Numbered from the stretch's first letter, positions 40,971-50,312 are shown. The stretch: 64,000 nucleotides of DNA from Deltaproteobacteria bacterium (GCA_031279515.1 JAITII010000032.1:36303-100302); one strand, 5' to 3'. The notes: generated by a model from the sequence alone, not told the origin. Program-made: numbers and translations.

Positions 40971-42365
40971 ATGATTATCACCTGCAGTTACTGCCAAACA
41001 AGGTACAGAGTAGATGAAAGGCTCATCAAAGAAACAGGGACCCGAGTCCGCTGCTCCAACTGCCAGCACGTGTTCACTGTTTTTCTCCCCCATGCCGTAG
41101 AACTGGACCTCACGCAGCCCATCCCCAGAGCTCCGGCCTCACAACCCGGGCCTCAAGGCGGCCAGCAATCCTTTCCAAACCAGGATTTGCCAGATTACGA
41201 GTCCTTCAATGAATCCAATTCCCCTGCCCCCCAGACCAGAGTACTGACCGCAAAACCCATTGTACCGGCTACAGCGGACTTTATGGTGCCTGGGGACTAT
41301 GCCCAAAAGGTGCCAGAGACAAATGTTGCGCCCAAAGAGCGCCCAAACTTTCAAGACCTAAGCCCTGCTGCAAGCCGTGGGGTCTATCTAGCTAAAGGGG
41401 ATACAAATCCTAGCTTAGCTGGCAGCAAATTTCATAGCACCCCTGACCTGGGCTTAGCAGATGATCCTACTGTGGACCAGAGGCAATACAGTAGCTATCA
41501 AGTGCCACCACCTACAACTAAGGTTAGCCCTGAAGAACCCTTCGACTTCGATGACGGTCCAGCCCAGGGCTCTTTTGCATACCAGGACACAGAGCCCAGG
41601 TTTGTAGACCAGGGGCAGGACACTTTTTATGCTAAAGAGGCCCCCTCTCCTACAACCCTCATGGCGCCTTTACAGCCTCGGCGCCGAGGCCCTAGCTCTA
41701 AGACCCTCATCATCTTGGGGTCCGTAATAGTTGTGACCTTTTTGGTCATAGGCGGCTTTCTTTTCATGGGTGTAGACTCTGCCTCTAGCCCAGAGGTGGC
41801 CATCCAAAACACAGGCCCAGATTCAGCTAATGGGCCTACTATTGAAGAGTCCCCCTTAAATGCTGAAAATGCCACAACAGTTTCTCCGGAGATAGACGCC
41901 AAAAGCAACCTGTATTTTTCAGCCGATCAAACCACCCACCACTACCGCGCCAATGACAAGGCAGGGGACATCCTCATAATTACAGGCCGCATGACCAATG
42001 GCTACGATCACCCCAGGAGCTTCATTAAAGTAAAGGCTATCCTGAAAAACTCAGCCGGCACAGTTGTGGCGGAAAGGGAAGCCTTTGCAGGCAACTATCT
42101 CACCGAAGGTGAGCTAGTTTCCCTTTCCATGCAAGACATCTTAACTAGGCTTGCCATCAAAGGCGGACAGAATAGCAGTAATATCAATGTAAATCCCGGC
42201 AGCTCCATACCCTTTATGCTGGTCTTTGACAAGCTGCCGCCGGACCTGGCGGAATACGTAGTGGTACCGGTTAGTTCCGCTCCCACTGGCACTATGGCGC
42301 AAGGGGACTCCGAAGAACAGCTAGGCTCCCTGGAACAGGCCCCTCGTGATGGGGTGGCATCTTAA
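40971..42365 (+). CDS. Zinc-ribbon (MJ0042) and DUF3426 membrane protein
   Basis: A 464-aa single-pass membrane protein of unknown function, of a type frequent in deltaproteobacteria. The N-terminus is an MJ0042 zinc ribbon: ITCSYCQTRYRVDERLI and VRCSNCQHVFTV (two CxxC pairs). A long Pro/Ser/Asp-rich low-complexity linker follows (about residues 45-235). One membrane helix lies near residues 244-266 (TLIILGSVIVVTFLVIGGFL). The C-terminal domain, from about residue 325, has VKAILKNSAGTVVAEREAFA and AGNYLTEGELVSLSMQDILT, the DUF3426 pattern. The zinc ribbon lies in the cytoplasm and the C-domain in the periplasm if the topology is simple. A paralogue of the C-terminal half follows. Confidence 0.85.
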   Translation: MIITCSYCQTRYRVDERLIKETGTRVRCSNCQHVFTVFLPHAVELDLTQPIPRAPASQPGPQGGQQSFPNQDLPDYESFNESNSPAPQTRVLTAKPIVPATADFMVPGDYAQKVPETNVAPKERPNFQDLSPAASRGVYLAKGDTNPSLAGSKFHSTPDLGLADDPTVDQRQYSSYQVPPPTTKVSPEEPFDFDDGPAQGSFAYQDTEPRFVDQGQDTFYAKEAPSPTTLMAPLQPRRRGPSSKTLIILGSVIVVTFLVIGGFLFMGVDSASSPEVAIQNTGPDSANGPTIEESPLNAENATTVSPEIDAKSNLYFSADQTTHHYRANDKAGDILIITGRMTNGYDHPRSFIKVKAILKNSAGTVVAEREAFAGNYLTEGELVSLSMQDILTRLAIKGGQNSSNINVNPGSSIPFMLVFDKLPPDLAEYVVVPVSSAPTGTMAQGDSEEQLGSLEQAPRDGVAS

Positions 42366-42427
42366 CCTAAGGCGCTCGCTATAAGATGCCCTTTTTACCT
42401 CTAGCTTATTCTGTCAGGTAGTTTTCT

Positions 42428-43036
42428 ATGGACTCGGTACCAGACGAAAAGCCTTTGTCTTTAAAAAGAGCTAAGGCTATTTCCATAGCTCCGCGCCTTG
42501 GCCTTAGGGGGGCACTCTCATTAAGTCTTAAGATCCTTTTACCTATTTTGGTACTTTTAGCCCTCTTTCCCTTTTTCCTTAGCTCCTTTCCTTTTAAAAA
42601 ATCTGCCACTTCCACTTTTGAAATGGCCTCTTTGGGCCTCACAGCGGAAAAGTTCTCCCACCATTTTCTGGAAAACCGCAATGCTGGGACCATCTTAGTA
42701 GTCACAGGCACTGTTACCCACAGTGCCTCTGAACCCCAGAGCTATTTCCGGGTAAGGGCCCATCTAGTGGATATAGAAGGCAAGGTTGTCTCAGAAAGCC
42801 AGGTCTTTGCTGGCAACTACCTTGGGGAAAAGGACTTAAAGACCCTTTCCTTAGAAGAGATCTACTCTTTTCTGTCCCTCAAGGAGGGCTCAGACGGGGC
42901 CAACTTAAAGGTCCCTTCCCAATTGCCCATCCCCTTCATGTTGGTCTTCCATAGCCTCCCCAAGGACATAACTGAATACAGTGTAGAAATCTCCGTTGGC
43001 GACTCCCCCTGGGTAAAGTACCCCAATTTCTCCTAA
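42428..43036 (+). CDS. DUF3426 paralogue without the zinc ribbon
   Basis: A 202-aa membrane protein. One helix near residues 30-53 (LSLKILLPILVLLALFPFFL) is preceded by a basic segment. The rest matches the C-terminal domain of the preceding protein: FRVRAHLVDIEGKVVSESQV aligns with its VKAILKNSAGTVVAEREA, and FAGNYLGEKDLKTLSLEEIY with its FAGNYLTEGELVSLSMQDIL. FMLVFHSLPKDITEYSV parallels FMLVFDKLPPDLAEYVV. It starts 62 bases after its neighbour and is probably co-transcribed. This looks like duplication of the gene with loss of the zinc ribbon. Function is unknown. Confidence 0.82.
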   Translation: MDSVPDEKPLSLKRAKAISIAPRLGLRGALSLSLKILLPILVLLALFPFFLSSFPFKKSATSTFEMASLGLTAEKFSHHFLENRNAGTILVVTGTVTHSASEPQSYFRVRAHLVDIEGKVVSESQVFAGNYLGEKDLKTLSLEEIYSFLSLKEGSDGANLKVPSQLPIPFMLVFHSLPKDITEYSVEISVGDSPWVKYPNFS

Positions 43037-43133
43037 AATCCCCCCAAATTCTTCTTAATTCCCCAGCAAAATCTTTAAATTAAGACCATTACTATAGTGC
43101 TTTGCCCCTCTAGCCCCCATCTTCCCTGAAACT

Positions 43134-43173
43134 AAAACCAAAGGGGTAGATAAGATCTTAGCCCTTTGGTTTT
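43134..43173 (+). terminator. Probable terminator after the DUF3426 pair
   Basis: AAAACCAAAGGG and CCCTTTGGTTTT form a 12-bp stem with a 16-nt loop. The T run is only four bases, so it is weaker than the other terminators here. Repeats of GGCTTC/GGCTTT follow to 43196. Confidence 0.55.
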
Positions 43174-43366
43174 GGCTTCGGCTTCGGCTTTGGCTTTTTT
43201 AAAGGGCGCCCTTGGGGCAATATTATGCTATTATGATAGATACGCAAAAATTCCTCTTTAAGGTAAGATTTGCTCTCCTATAGTTATATTCTATTTTCCT
43301 CTCTTTCTAGGATTTTCTAAAATTACTAGGCTAAAATCCCAAAGCTATCTAAAATAAAGTTAAAAA

Positions 43367-45793
43367 GTGTCCCATAACCTAAAATCATTTCTCAAAAGTC
43401 CAATTAAGTACTCTTTAAAGAACCTGGACTTTATCAAGATCTTAGAGCGCCTCTCCCAGCTGGAACCGGGCAAGAGCTATGTGGAAAACTCCTCTAAGCC
43501 AGGGCCTAGTTTTGAGGACCAGGAGCAAATAGCAAAACTGGCCGTAGATCTTGCGGAAAGGTCCTTTTCTGCCAAAGGGGACCCAGTAAATCGCCAGGAA
43601 CTCAAAAGCCATGCCGATATAATCTCTTGCCAGTACGACTGGCCACTGCACAAGACTAGCAAGGCAGCCTGCTTCAATGTGCTAACCCACATCTTTGAGA
43701 CCCAGTCTTTGGAAAACCTCTATATCTCAGAGGACAGACGAGAGCTAAAGAACCTCCCTAAAGTTTTAGAGGCCCAGAAGGATAACTTAGGGGTAGTCTA
43801 TCTCATCAACCACACCTCCCATTTCGATGAGTTCCTCTTTGACATCTTTTTAGATAGCCTAGGACTCCAGCTGCCACTTTTTGCTGCCGGCTCCAACATG
43901 ATGGCCACCCCAAGCCTCACTAAGTTCTTCATGATAGGCTCCTATGTCATCATCCGCAAAGGGGCCTCCAGGTCATATCTATCGGTACTACATCACTACT
44001 GTCAGGCCTTGGCCGAGATGGGAAAACCCCAGGGCATCTTCCTGGAGGCCTGGTCCGGCGGAGCCCGGACCAGGGATGGTAGCCTCAGGTACCCCAGACG
44101 CCTGGTTACCCTCCAAGGGGCCCTAGCCTGCCGGGGGGATGTCCTTATCCAGCCCGTGGTCATAAGTTACTCCAGGGTACCGGAAGACTTGGACCTCTCT
44201 GAGGGAAAGGGCCTTTGGTCCTGGCTAAATGGCCACCATATGTATAGGGAGGCCTTGAAAAGTCCGGCCCATCCTCTCCAGGGCATGGCTAGAGGACTCA
44301 AAGGACTCTACGGCCGCACCTATATAGAGTTTTGCGAGGGAAAACTTCTTAGCCAGCTAAAATCTGAATGGACCCAGAAACCCCAGACCTTGGAGCTGGA
44401 TGAATACACAGCACTCTACGCCATCAGAGAAATAGCCAGGGATAAAAAGATCATGGCCTCCCACCTGGCGGCCCTGGGTTTAGAGCTGGCTTTAAAGAGG
44501 GGCTCAAATGATATAGTGGCTCAAGCGGAAGAGAAGTTGGCCGACATCCGTGACTACCACAGCCGGGTCTTTGAAACAGAGCCTTCCTTAGAGGACTTTG
44601 TCCGGGATAGGCCCATGGTAGAAACCATTTCCGACGGCCTGGCCTCTTTAGGGGCCAGAAAGATTATCAAAGGGCGCCTTGAAGATAAAAAGCTCCCCAA
44701 GGTACGCTCCTGGCACGGGCTTTCCTACTATGCCACCCACAGTGACCATAGGCTCTATAGCCCAGCTGGAAAAGAGAACATGGTGGTCTGCGGAGCTGGA
44801 CCCTGGGGCTTTGCCCTAGTGACCCATGTGGGGAGGCGGACTTTAAATGACCGCAAGTTTCATAACTCCAGCTTGTCACTCTATGATTCTTCACCTGAAC
44901 TCATAGCGGAAATTGATGACCAGCGTACCCACCGGGAATTTCCCTCCCAAAGGCTCCCGAAAAATGTCTTTCCCTCCTCTGATACTGTGGAGGCCTTCAG
45001 AAAGGCCAATGACGTCATAGTGGCGGTCCCCCCCTTGGACTGTCAGGCACTTTTTAAGACCATCTTTTCCAACTCCAAGGATCTAAGGAGCCTCATCTTG
45101 GCCTCCAGGGGCTTTGACCCCCTGTCCCACAGGCTCACCATCCAAATAGCCTGGGAAGCAGCTGTGGCAGCTGGAAGACCAGACGTTAGTATCTTAGCCC
45201 TCTCAGGGCCCTTTTCTCCGGAAGACCTCTTAGAGGACAAAGGCGGGTCCTTTATCTTGGCCTCTTCCCAAAAAGAGGGAAAGATTCCCGAGGCTTCCCT
45301 CTTTAAGTTCAATAAATTTCAGGTTGTGGAAAGCTCTGACCCCTTGGGCGTCCAGGTGGCAGCGGCCTTGGCCGATGCCTATAGCCTGTACTACGCCTAT
45401 CTCTCTGAGCACAAGTCCTTAAAACAGCCCGCCCAAATAGCCGCCTTTATCCGTGAGGTGAGCTACGAAACCAAGACTTTGGCCATGGCCCTGGGGGCCA
45501 AACCCAGTACCTTTGAGTCGGACCAGTACGCCTGGATCCCGGAGTTCATCTTTGCCTCCCTTACTGCCGAGACCCACTATTCCGTTAAGCAGGCCGCCCT
45601 GAAAGGCGGTGACGGCTTAAGGCATCTTTTGCAGGACAACCCGGAAGAGTACCAATGGCCTGACAAGGGGGCCTTAGGCTATCAATCCATCCGCTCAGCT
45701 CATCTCATTGCCAAGAACCTTTCCTTAAAGGTGCCCCACCTGGACAAGGCCAATGACGTCTTCTGGGGCAATACTATCCCCAGGGGCAATTAA
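43367..45793 (+). CDS. Probable glycerol-3-phosphate acyltransferase / glycerol-3-phosphate dehydrogenase fusion
   Basis: A two-domain enzyme of phospholipid synthesis, 808 aa. The N-terminal half (about residues 100-390) carries acyltransferase motifs: the HX4D box in YLINHTSHFDEFLFD, FMIGSYVIIRKGASRSY, a FLEAWSGGARTRDG block (EGxRSR-like) and QPVVISYSRVPEDL, as in PlsB-type glycerol-3-phosphate acyltransferases. The C-terminal half (from about residue 470) looks like an NAD(P)-dependent glycerol-3-phosphate dehydrogenase. It has GAGPWGFALVTHVG (the GxGxWG nucleotide loop), FPSQRLPKNVFPSSDTVEAF and ANDVIVAVPPL; the catalytic Lys is less obvious. One protein could make glycerol-3-phosphate from DHAP and then acylate it. 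Start GTG 43367, SD weak. Alternatively the second half may be a GpsA-like domain with another role. Confidence 0.78.
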   Translation: MSHNLKSFLKSPIKYSLKNLDFIKILERLSQLEPGKSYVENSSKPGPSFEDQEQIAKLAVDLAERSFSAKGDPVNRQELKSHADIISCQYDWPLHKTSKAACFNVLTHIFETQSLENLYISEDRRELKNLPKVLEAQKDNLGVVYLINHTSHFDEFLFDIFLDSLGLQLPLFAAGSNMMATPSLTKFFMIGSYVIIRKGASRSYLSVLHHYCQALAEMGKPQGIFLEAWSGGARTRDGSLRYPRRLVTLQGALACRGDVLIQPVVISYSRVPEDLDLSEGKGLWSWLNGHHMYREALKSPAHPLQGMARGLKGLYGRTYIEFCEGKLLSQLKSEWTQKPQTLELDEYTALYAIREIARDKKIMASHLAALGLELALKRGSNDIVAQAEEKLADIRDYHSRVFETEPSLEDFVRDRPMVETISDGLASLGARKIIKGRLEDKKLPKVRSWHGLSYYATHSDHRLYSPAGKENMVVCGAGPWGFALVTHVGRRTLNDRKFHNSSLSLYDSSPELIAEIDDQRTHREFPSQRLPKNVFPSSDTVEAFRKANDVIVAVPPLDCQALFKTIFSNSKDLRSLILASRGFDPLSHRLTIQIAWEAAVAAGRPDVSILALSGPFSPEDLLEDKGGSFILASSQKEGKIPEASLFKFNKFQVVESSDPLGVQVAAALADAYSLYYAYLSEHKSLKQPAQIAAFIREVSYETKTLAMALGAKPSTFESDQYAWIPEFIFASLTAETHYSVKQAALKGGDGLRHLLQDNPEEYQWPDKGALGYQSIRSAHLIAKNLSLKVPHLDKANDVFWGNTIPRGN

Positions 45794-45927
45794 AAAACCT
45801 AAAATTACCAAAAAATGCATCACAGAAGATACAATCTTTGTTAGAATGCCCTTGAAAGGAAGGCCCTTCTCTTGTACTTTACAAGCCTTTTAGACCCCTT
45901 GGCACCTATTTTTAAAAGAGCTTTTAT

Positions 45928-45956
45928 TTGACAGAAATTAGCTTTGGCTGTACTTT
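45928..45956 (+). promoter_or_regulatory. Promoter of the lipoprotein gene
   Basis: TTGACA, 17 bases, TACTTT. A hairpin (CCTTTTGGC, loop CTCAAA, GCCAAAAGG at 45976-45999) lies in the leader between it and the ATG. Confidence 0.55.
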
Positions 45957-46051
45957 ATCAAGAAAAGCACTTCTGCCTTTTGGCCTCAAAGCCAAAAGGG
46001 CCATAACTTATATGCCCTTCGGGGTTCATCTTATACGGTCCGGTAATAACC

Positions 46052-47005
46052 ATGCCCTTGCGCCTCACGTTTATCCTGAAGCTTCTACTTGCCCTCGCAC
46101 TTGTACCACTTTTTTCAGCCTGCGGGGTCTTTACAGACATGGTACGAGACAATGAGCTCTCTGTTCCACTTTTAAATAGCCCAGATTTTTTAAGTCCAGC
46201 TAAGCTCAGGGCAGGGATCTTACCCTTCCAGGATCAGGTGACTGCCAATCCGGAAACCGGTCCCAACCTTGCTAGGCTCATGACAGAAGAATATGAAGAT
46301 AACGGGAACCTCTTGATGGTCCCAGCTGCAGAGGTGAAGCGCTATGTCGATTTAATGGGAATACGCTCACCTATTACTGCGGAACAGGCGGTACAGATCT
46401 GCCGCGACTTAAACCTTAACCTTGTCATGGAAGGCACCTTAGCCCATATTGGCCAGAGCCAGGTTCGCTCTGGCTGGCGCAGACTCTTCAGATGGTTCTC
46501 TAACCAGCAGGTCTATGTAGAGGCCATCCTCTATCTCAATGCTTTTGACCCCAGTGATGGGACGATTATTACCTCCAGGGCAGCAGAATCCCGCATCAAA
46601 GTGGGACGCGCCCCTGAAAGGGGCGTCATGGGAGAGATGCAACGCTATCAGCTCACCCAGGAAGACATAGAAGATTCCTTAGATGAAGCCTTGGAAGGCT
46701 TATATATGCGGTCCCTAGAGGGCCTGAGGGTATTTCCCTTCAAGGCACCCATCATAAGTACCCAAGGAGACACGGCCACCATCAACTTTGGCTCTGAAGT
46801 AAGGCTCCGCAGGGGTCAAGAATTCGCTGTCCTCTCTTTGGGTGACCAGGTGATAAACCCCATAGGCAGGGTCTATAATGTACCAGGTGCCCCTGCTGCA
46901 CTTTTGAAGGTGCAATCAGTGAGCGAAGGTTCTACCACCTTGACTATAGTTCGCGGAACAGTAAGGCCCGGAGATTTTATCCAGTCCTGGAAGTTCAATG
47001 ATTAA
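46052..47005 (+). CDS. Lipoprotein of unknown function, CsgG/FlgT-like features
   Basis: A 317-aa predicted lipoprotein. The signal peptide ends in the lipobox LFSAC (Cys near residue 24). The middle (about residues 50-190) has AGILPFQDQVTANPETGPNL and NLNLVMEGTLAHIGQSQVRS, the style of CsgG/TolB-N-like or FlgT-like envelope proteins. The C-terminal part (about residues 240-315) is rich in beta strands and looks like an SH3-like domain (EVRLRRGQEFAVLSLGDQVI, then RPGDFIQSWKF). It stands alone between a promoter and a strong terminator. It could help flagellar or envelope assembly, but this is inference; the family name is not certain. Confidence 0.7.
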   Translation: MPLRLTFILKLLLALALVPLFSACGVFTDMVRDNELSVPLLNSPDFLSPAKLRAGILPFQDQVTANPETGPNLARLMTEEYEDNGNLLMVPAAEVKRYVDLMGIRSPITAEQAVQICRDLNLNLVMEGTLAHIGQSQVRSGWRRLFRWFSNQQVYVEAILYLNAFDPSDGTIITSRAAESRIKVGRAPERGVMGEMQRYQLTQEDIEDSLDEALEGLYMRSLEGLRVFPFKAPIISTQGDTATINFGSEVRLRRGQEFAVLSLGDQVINPIGRVYNVPGAPAALLKVQSVSEGSTTLTIVRGTVRPGDFIQSWKFND

Positions 47006-47038
47006 ATTTAGTCCCTAAAGCCTCTTATGGAGAATTTC

Positions 47039-47082
47039 AAATAATAAAGCCCCCGCCTCTGGCGGGGGCTTTATTATTTTTT
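47039..47082. terminator. Strong, symmetric terminator
   Basis: AAATAATAAAGCCCCCGCC, loop TCT, then the complement and a T run. Perfect pairing over about 18 bases with A/T runs on both sides lets it act in both directions. Confidence 0.95.
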
Positions 47083-47243
47083 GAAGCTAAGGGCTCTAAA
47101 ACTTCTTGCTTTAAAACTTCTAACCTTAAAAGCATCGCGGAAACAATATCTTAAATCAAGATATCAATAGGGCTAAAGGCTCTTGGCCTAGACTTTTAGC
47201 GTAAAAAAAAAGTTCAGTCTGCTAATTTTTAACCAGGTCGCTC

Positions 47244-49184
47244 TTAAGCCCTGCCGGCCCCCCTTGCCGCCTTAGAGCCCTTGGCCTTGCCAGCACCCTT
47301 GGCCTTACCAGAACCTTTTGTCTTGCCCTTAGCCTTGGAGGGACTATCTTGGGATCTGGCGGGAAGGGCTTCGGATTTAAGAGGCTTTTCTTCTACCTTA
47401 GGGGGTTTTTCCTCTAAGGTATCCGGCTTTTCCTCTTCCTTTTTTGGCTTTTCCGGTCTATTTATGAGCTTCTGCTGGAAGATAGACAGGATGTTATTTA
47501 CCAACCAGTAGAGGACCAAGCCAGAGGGCATGTTTAAGAGGGCCACAATAAAGACTATGGGAAGTATCATCATAATCTTGGCCTGCATAGGGTCCCCCAT
47601 GGAAGGGGTCATACGCTGCTGCCAGATCATGGTAGCTCCCATGAGTAAGGTTAAAACCGGTAGGCCTGTGGGCGGAGCTAAAAGGGGTATGGAGACGGCA
47701 AAGTGAAAGAGCCTGTCAGGGGCTGAAAGATCCTGGATCCAGAGCATGAAAGGGGCGCCTCTCAGCTCTATGGAGTAGTCTAAGACCCTGTAGAAGGCAA
47801 AGAAAAAGGGGATCTGCAGGATCATAGGCAGACAGCTCCCCAAGGGGTTCACCTTGAAGGTGCGGTAGAGCTGCATTATCTCCTTATTCATGGTCTGGGG
47901 GTCGTCTTTAAACTTATCCCTAATCTTTTTAATCTGCGGCTGGATTTTTTGCATGTCCTTCATAGAGCGATAGCTCTTGGCTGTCAAAGGCCACAAAACA
48001 ATCTTGATGAGTACTGTCACTAGGATAATTGCCAGACCGTAATTACCCACCAGACCGTAGAAAAACTTCAAGAGCCAACCCAAGGGCCTAGCTAAGAAGG
48101 TGAACCAGCCTAGATCAACACTGCGATTTAGATCGCTTCCTGCTTGGGCTAAGGCGCTATCCGACTTGGGGCCGTAGTAGAAGTCAAAGTTAAAATGGGC
48201 GCTCCCCTGGGGTCCTACATGCAAGGGGTAACGCGCCGACAAAAGAACCCCCTGTCCTTTTAATTCATCTGCGTCAAAGCGCAGATAAGAGATATCTTGG
48301 GACTCGCTTATGGGCTGCCCTTGTGCCCTTCCACCAAAGGTAAAGGCCGTAAGAAAGTACTGGTCCATGTAACCCAAAAAGCTGGCGCTATTTAAGGACC
48401 CCACCTCTTTTAGCTCGTCTTTGGCGTCATCCACTTGGTCGGAATACAATTTGCCGTTTAAAAAAGCCGCCATCACGTTATAGCGGTTCTGTTGGACAGA
48501 AAAGGGCCAGGAGCTAAGGCTCATGCCCATCTGTCCATCAAATACTGAAGATCCTTCATTATTTAAGGTGAGCTCCTGACGTATCAGATAGCTTCCCGAC
48601 TCAAAGTGAAAGGTCCTTACAAATTGTAGCCCAGAGGGCACCTTGGCTGTAAAGGTTAAGGTAGCCGCACCCCCCTCTGGGACTTTTAAATCATAGTTAT
48701 CCGCCGTAAACCTTAGGCCCTTAAGATCCGTAGCTACCCCGTTCTGCCAAAAGCTTAAAGCCAAGGGGTAATCCGTGTCACCTTCTGGGTGTCTTACAAG
48801 CTCCTGAAAGGTATCCCGGGCATCTGGGTCCACTTTATAGGTATTGTATTTTTTCAGCTGAAAGCTTTTAAGCCTTCCCCCCTCTTCTGTAAAGACAGCA
48901 ATAAAGTCTAAAGTCTCAACTGTCACGTCCTTAAAGGAGGCAAAAGGGATATCGCTTTCCGCGTCTTGTGGAACAGCTTGACTAGCCGGGGCACCTTCTG
49001 GCGCCTTTCCCTCCACTGTTACAGGCGGCGGGGCGGGTAGCCCCAAGATGTCAGCGGCTGGCGCAGCTGGACTTTGAGGTTTAGTTTCCTCTGGTGGTGG
49101 CGGAAAGAGGATGGGATAGAGATAGCTCACGACCATAAAAAAGGCCATCATCACCAGCATGGTGACTATGACGCGTTTTTCCAT
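47244..49184 (-). CDS. yidC: Membrane protein insertase YidC
   Basis: Inserts and folds inner-membrane proteins, alone or with SecYEG. It is 646 aa, longer than the usual 540-560. There is an N-terminal anchor (VTMLVMMAFFMVVSYLYPIL), a large periplasmic domain (about residues 60-360), and the conserved five-helix core with YGLVGNYGLAIILVTVLIKI, the loop TAKSYRSMKDMQKIQPQIKK, GSCLPMILQIPFFFAFYRVL and PSGLVLYWLVNNILSIFQQK. The extra length is a C-terminal tail of about 70 residues, very rich in Lys, Ala and Gly (GKAKGAGKAKGSKAARG), which could touch the ribosome. It is the last gene of the rpmH-rnpA-yidD-yidC operon, 3 bases after yidD. Confidence 0.96.
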   Translation of the reverse strand: MEKRVIVTMLVMMAFFMVVSYLYPILFPPPPEETKPQSPAAPAADILGLPAPPPVTVEGKAPEGAPASQAVPQDAESDIPFASFKDVTVETLDFIAVFTEEGGRLKSFQLKKYNTYKVDPDARDTFQELVRHPEGDTDYPLALSFWQNGVATDLKGLRFTADNYDLKVPEGGAATLTFTAKVPSGLQFVRTFHFESGSYLIRQELTLNNEGSSVFDGQMGMSLSSWPFSVQQNRYNVMAAFLNGKLYSDQVDDAKDELKEVGSLNSASFLGYMDQYFLTAFTFGGRAQGQPISESQDISYLRFDADELKGQGVLLSARYPLHVGPQGSAHFNFDFYYGPKSDSALAQAGSDLNRSVDLGWFTFLARPLGWLLKFFYGLVGNYGLAIILVTVLIKIVLWPLTAKSYRSMKDMQKIQPQIKKIRDKFKDDPQTMNKEIMQLYRTFKVNPLGSCLPMILQIPFFFAFYRVLDYSIELRGAPFMLWIQDLSAPDRLFHFAVSIPLLAPPTGLPVLTLLMGATMIWQQRMTPSMGDPMQAKIMMILPIVFIVALLNMPSGLVLYWLVNNILSIFQQKLINRPEKPKKEEEKPDTLEEKPPKVEEKPLKSEALPARSQDSPSKAKGKTKGSGKAKGAGKAKGSKAARGAGRA

Positions 49185-49187
49185 GAA

Positions 49188-49604
49188 TTAATCCTTTATG
49201 GTATCTTTGGGAGCCACTCTTCTATAACGGTAGGGCTTGGCCCTTTTTGGGCCCCTCACCGGCCTAGCCGGACGGCGGAGCGGCCTTTGTCTCTTGAAAG
49301 GCCCTTTAGAAGGACTTGGGCTAAAAAATGGAGCGGCACCAAATTCTTCCGCCTTACGAGGAGGTACTGGATCATAGCCACCCCGACTCCAGGGGTTACA
49401 GCGCAGGATGCGCCAAGAGGCTAAAAAAAAGCCCTTGAAAAGACCGTGCACCTTTACGGCCTCTAGGGCGTAGTTGGAACAGGTGGGAAGATAGCGACAA
49501 GTTGGGGGAGTTAAGGGGGAAATAAATCTCTGGTAGCAAAGGATTAAAAGAGAAGCTAGGAGGCGAGGAAGCTCCAACAAGAATCTTAAAATCTTCTCGA
49601 ACAT
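49188..49604 (-). CDS. yidD: Membrane protein insertion efficiency factor YidD
   Basis: Small protein that helps YidC-dependent insertion. The family core is visible: [20 protein letters not shown], then [20 protein letters not shown] and [20 protein letters not shown]. At 138 aa it is longer than most (about 70-100) because of a basic Pro/Arg-rich C-terminal tail (about residues 90-138). It lies between rnpA and yidC with 13 and 3 bases on the two sides, the classical order. Confidence 0.95.
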   Translation of the reverse strand: MFEKILRFLLELPRLLASLLILCYQRFISPLTPPTCRYLPTCSNYALEAVKVHGLFKGFFLASWRILRCNPWSRGGYDPVPPRKAEEFGAAPFFSPSPSKGPFKRQRPLRRPARPVRGPKRAKPYRYRRVAPKDTIKD

Positions 49605-49617
49605 GTTTTCCAGGCTT

Positions 49618-50007
49618 TTAGCCAGCTAAGATTCTGTGAAAGGCCTTTAGCATCTTTTTTTCGCCTCCAGGGCCCAGAAAAGAAAAAAGCCCGGCTGGGC
49701 TGGGAGGAAGGGAGCGGGCAATAAAAACCAGATCCAATCCCTGGGGCCAAAAGGGGTTGCGGAGCCTAAAAAACTCCCTCGCCATCCTTTTGAGCCTGTT
49801 GCGCACCGTGCTTTTGCCTATCTTCTTAGTGATGGTAATACCCAGGCGATTGGAAGGGCCATTATTTTTCACCGCAATCAGCAAAAAGGGTCCAATTCTT
49901 AGTTTAGCAGGGTTTTTCACCTGCTTGACCCTTAAAAACTCGCGCCTTTTGCGGATTCTTGCTTCCTTGGGAAAGGCATAGCCCCTTAAACAATTAGCCT
50001 GTGGCAT
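49618..50007 (-). CDS. rnpA: Ribonuclease P protein component
   Basis: Protein subunit that assists RNase P RNA in maturing tRNA 5' ends. It is 129 aa, normal. The signature [20 protein letters not shown] (the RNR box) is intact. Upstream [13 protein letters not shown] matches the family's N-terminal substrate-binding part. It lies 12 bases after rpmH and 13 bases before yidD, the conserved order of this operon. RNase P RNA is not in the window. Confidence 0.96.
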   Translation of the reverse strand: MPQANCLRGYAFPKEARIRKRREFLRVKQVKNPAKLRIGPFLLIAVKNNGPSNRLGITITKKIGKSTVRNRLKRMAREFFRLRNPFWPQGLDLVFIARSLPPSPAGLFSFLGPGGEKKMLKAFHRILAG

Positions 50008-50019
50008 CTAAAGTATGCA

Positions 50020-50154
50020 CTAGACGGCAAGTCTTTTGCGGCCTTTGGCCCTGCGGCGACGGATCACTGCTCTGCCGCCCGTCGTCCTCATGCGCACAAG
50101 AAATCCATGGGTTCTCTTTCTTTTTGTGTTATGGGGTTGAAAGGTCTGTTTCAT
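50020..50154 (-). CDS. rpmH: Ribosomal protein L34
   Basis: A 44-aa ribosomal protein of the large subunit, too short for the ORF track. Read on the minus strand it begins [20 protein letters not shown] and ends with a highly basic stretch containing [14 protein letters not shown]. This is the typical bL34 sequence (canonical opening MKRTFQPS). It starts the rpmH-rnpA-yidD-yidC operon and is preceded by a consensus promoter 130 bases upstream. Confidence 0.97.
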   Translation of the reverse strand: MKQTFQPHNTKRKRTHGFLVRMRTTGGRAVIRRRRAKGRKRLAV

Positions 50155-50283
50155 AATTTCGCCGCCCTTGGGATCTCTGGCCCCTGGCAGCCCTCCTTCA
50201 AGCTCTTAATAAAAATTAGTCTGGAACCAAAAGGCAGCCCCAGAAAGGCACCTAGTTGGGGCCTTAAAGAAGTCGATCCATAA

Positions 50284-50312
50284 ATTATAGCGTATTAAAG
50301 AGCTCTTGTCAA
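50284..50312 (-). promoter_or_regulatory. Perfect sigma-70 promoter of the rpmH-yidC operon
   Basis: On the minus strand TTGACA and TATAAT are both perfect and separated by 17 bases. The predicted transcript start is near 50277, giving a leader of about 120 bases before rpmH. Confidence 0.88.
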
